Assembly (NCBI GenBank): GCA_002423365.1
Contig: DIVU01000169.1
Span: 6,549 to 23,813 of the forward strand
Source of the DNA: Desulfuromonadaceae bacterium UBA6124
GTDB lineage: Bacteria > Desulfobacterota > Desulfuromonadia > Desulfuromonadales > Trichloromonadaceae
DNA: 17,265 nt
Direction: 5' to 3'
Of the stretch, positions 15,994-17,265 are shown piece by piece; positions within the stretch are counted from its first letter, which is position 1; each line of letters starts with the position of its first letter. The translations under genes were made by a program, and so were the position numbers. Below the pieces are notes generated by a model. It had not been told where the DNA came from. It searched no databases and saw nothing but the letters and a program-made list of their open reading frames with translations.

Positions 15994-16550
15994 AGGGTGT
16001 GTTCGAGGAGGATCTTCAGGCCGATGGCGCACAGCACCAGGCCGCCGAGGACTTCGACCCGTTTCCCCCACAGGCGGCCGATGCGGCCGCCCAGGAGCAT
16101 GCCGGCGACGGTGAGCGCACCGCAAACCAGACCGATGACGGCCGCCGGCAGCCAGACCTCAACCCCGAGCATGCCCAGCGACAGCCCCACCGCCAACGCG
16201 TCGATGCTGGTGGCGACGGAAAGCATGACCAAAGTCAGGCCGCGGGTCGGGTCGCTCGCCTCAGCCTCGTCATCCTCTTTTTCGAAGGCCTCGCGAATCA
16301 TCTTGATGCCGACGAAGGCGAGCAGGCCGAAGGCAATCCAGTGATCGTAGTCGGCGATCCAGCGCTGCACGCTGATCCCTGCCAGCCAACCGATCACCGG
16401 CATCATGCCTTGAAAGAGGCCGAAGTGAAAGCCGAAGCGGAAGAGATGGCGGCCGGTGATGCGCTCCAGGGTTACGCCGGCGGCCAGAGCCACGGCGAAG
16501 GCGTCCATGGCCAGGGCCAGAGCGATGCCGAAAATGGTGGTCAGGGTCAT
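15984..16550 (-). CDS. mntP: Manganese efflux pump MntP
   Basis: The 188-residue protein has the usual MntP (DUF204/YebN) length and is very hydrophobic, with about six membrane helices. The two family aspartate motifs are present: MDAFAVAL with D16 in helix 1, and SIDALAVG with D117 in the second half. Both are implicated in Mn2+ transport in characterised MntP. A charged cytoplasmic loop (KEDDEAEASD, ~91-100) separates the two three-helix halves. It exports Mn2+ across the inner membrane to prevent manganese toxicity. The start at 16550 is chosen because GGAGGG lies 7 nt upstream and the protein then begins directly with helix 1. A longer frame to 16610 would add a polar 20-residue tail and run into the promoter. 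It is convergent with the upstream operon and divergent from fabI. Confidence 0.97.
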   Translation of the reverse strand: MTLTTIFGIALALAMDAFAVALAAGVTLERITGRHLFRFGFHFGLFQGMMPVIGWLAGISVQRWIADYDHWIAFGLLAFVGIKMIREAFEKEDDEAEASDPTRGLTLVMLSVATSIDALAVGLSLGMLGVEVWLPAAVIGLVCGALTVAGMLLGGRIGRLWGKRVEVLGGLVLCAIGLKILLEHTLSG

Positions 16551-16557
16551 GGGAAAT

Positions 16558-16563
16558 CCCTCC
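16558..16563 (-). promoter_or_regulatory. Ribosome binding site of mntP
   Basis: GGAGGG on the minus strand sits 7 nt before the ATG at 16550 and decides this start over the in-frame ATG at 16610. Confidence 0.8.
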
Positions 16564-16568
16564 GGGAT

Positions 16569-16599
16569 AAAGGACGGCGGGATTGTCCGCTGTCCCTTT
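16569..16599. promoter_or_regulatory. Imperfect inverted repeat over the mntP -10 region (possible operator)
   Basis: AAAGGACGGCGG (16569-16580) and CCGCTGTCCCTTT (16587-16599) are inverted repeats with one mismatch and one extra base. They surround the -10 element and the predicted transcription start. The position is right for a repressor site, but the sequence matches no MntR or Fur box that I recognise. It could also be a hairpin-forming element. Confidence 0.35.
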
Positions 16600-16610
16600 T
16601 GCTTTGTCAA
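16582..16610 (-). promoter_or_regulatory. Sigma-70-type promoter of mntP
   Basis: On the minus strand a perfect -35 TTGACA (16605-16610) is followed, after 17 nt, by GACAAT (16582-16587), a 4/6 match to the -10 consensus. Transcription would start near 16575, leaving a leader of only ~25 nt. That is too short for the yybP-ykoY manganese riboswitch that precedes mntP in some bacteria. Confidence 0.6.
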
Positions 16611-16671
16611 CGGCGAATCGGGTAAATGATTAATCCTCCCTCGGGCGAGGTCGGCGGCGCGGTCAAAGTGC

Positions 16672-16700
16672 TTGCTTTATCGAGCATGATCTGTTAAAGA
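16672..16700 (+). promoter_or_regulatory. Candidate fabI promoter
   Basis: TTGCTT (16672-16677), a 17-nt spacer and TAAAGA (16695-16700) with an upstream TGT (extended -10 style) lie ahead of fabI. The -10 match is poor (3/6), so this is tentative. The leader would be about 35 nt. Confidence 0.33.
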
Positions 16701-16742
16701 ATTGCCTTCGAATAAGGTAGATCACGAAGGAGATCGCAGACA

Positions 16743-17265
16743 ATGGGTTTGATGGAAGGCAAGCGCGGCATCGTCTTTGGTGTGGCAAACGAAATGAGCA
16801 TCGCCTGGGGGATCGCGCAGCAGCTCAAGGCGCAAGGCGCCACCCTGGCTTTTACCTATCTGAACGAAGCGTTGGAAAAACGGGTTCGCCCCCTGGCGGA
16901 AAGCCTCGGCGCCACCCTGGTTCTCCCCTGCGACGTCGGCAGCGACGCCGAGATCGAAGCGGTCTTCGAAACGCTGCGCCAGGAATGGGGCACCATCGAT
17001 TTCGTCGTGCATGCCGTGGCCTTCGCCAATCGCGAGGATCTCAAGCACGGCTTTAGCCAGACCAGCCGTGCCGGCTTCCAGTTGGCCCTCGATATCAGTG
17101 CCTATTCCCTGGTGGCCGTCACCCGTTGCGCCATTCCGCTCATGCCCGAGGGCGGAAGCATTCTCACCCTGACCTATCTCGGCGCCGTTCGCACCATTCC
17201 CAATTACAACGTCATGGGCGTGGCCAAGGCCGCGCTTGAGGCCTCGGTGCGCTACCTGGCGGTGG
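16743..17265 (+). CDS. fabI: Enoyl-[acyl-carrier-protein] reductase (NADH) FabI, 3'-truncated by the window edge
   Basis: The first 174 residues of a short-chain dehydrogenase/reductase family enoyl-ACP reductase are visible, out of the usual ~260. FabI marks are present: the nucleotide-binding G-V-A-N-x-x-S-I-A-W-G at 13-23 and the catalytic Tyr-x6-Lys with Y155 and K162, within TIPNYNVMGVAK. Y145 lies in TYLG, at the place of the substrate-contacting tyrosine in E. coli FabI (146/156/163 numbering). It catalyses the last step of each fatty-acid elongation round in the cytoplasm, reducing trans-2-enoyl-ACP with NAD(P)H. AAGGAG at 16727-16732 lies 10 nt before the ATG and supports this start. 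It diverges from mntP across 192 bp and has no functional link to the cytochrome operon. Confidence 0.98.
   Translation, partial: MGLMEGKRGIVFGVANEMSIAWGIAQQLKAQGATLAFTYLNEALEKRVRPLAESLGATLVLPCDVGSDAEIEAVFETLRQEWGTIDFVVHAVAFANREDLKHGFSQTSRAGFQLALDISAYSLVAVTRCAIPLMPEGGSILTLTYLGAVRTIPNYNVMGVAKAALEASVRYLAV

Noticed and set aside
16551..16610. A 20-residue N-terminal extension of MntP
   Set aside because: It covers the ribosome site, the -10 element and most of the -35, and it gives a protein longer than the family's usual 188 residues.
16551..16742. A yybP-ykoY manganese riboswitch before mntP
   Set aside because: I could not find the conserved paired elements, and the predicted promoter leaves only ~25 nt of leader.

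Overview
The window is GC-rich, densely coding DNA that looks like a dissimilatory metal-reducing or electroactive deltaproteobacterium (Desulfuromonadales/Geobacter-like, phylum Desulfobacterota). The main reason is the very large multihaem c-type cytochrome, which mixes CxxCH with the CxxxxCH motifs characteristic of Geobacter-type cytochromes. The taxonomic call is an inference from gene content only.

Region 1 (1-15852, + strand) reads as a three-gene surface or secretion operon. It starts with the 3' part of a giant cytochrome (31 CxxCH plus 5 CxxxxCH in the visible ~1507 residues; the N-terminus lies outside the window). After 14 nt comes a 3218-residue exported mosaic protein: two eight-repeat beta-propellers, thirteen fibronectin type III (FnIII) domains, three LamG-like domains, one other beta-sandwich and a DUF2341 region. 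After a further 66 nt, which hold a perfect 11-bp hairpin, comes a 529-residue exported right-handed beta-helix protein with a C-terminal carboxypeptidase-regulatory-like domain. A possible 38-codon exported peptide follows. No enzyme active site is recognisable in the second and third proteins, so they look structural, adhesive or scaffolding. The context suggests a cell-surface or extracellular assembly around the cytochrome, but this is not demonstrated.

The most striking feature is the architecture of the 3218-residue protein. Between residues ~1086 and ~2629, a two-domain module recurs four times. Each copy is an intact FnIII followed by an FnIII split by an inserted beta-sandwich. The insert is LamG in copies 1-3 and an unrelated-looking jelly-roll-like domain in copy 4. 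The next FnIII is also split, but at a different loop, by a DUF2341-containing block.

Region 2 (15984-17265) is ordinary chromosomal housekeeping: mntP (manganese efflux, - strand) and the start of fabI (enoyl-ACP reductase, + strand, running off the window). They diverge from a 192-bp intergenic region. The mntP promoter there lies over an imperfect dyad, and I see no manganese riboswitch.
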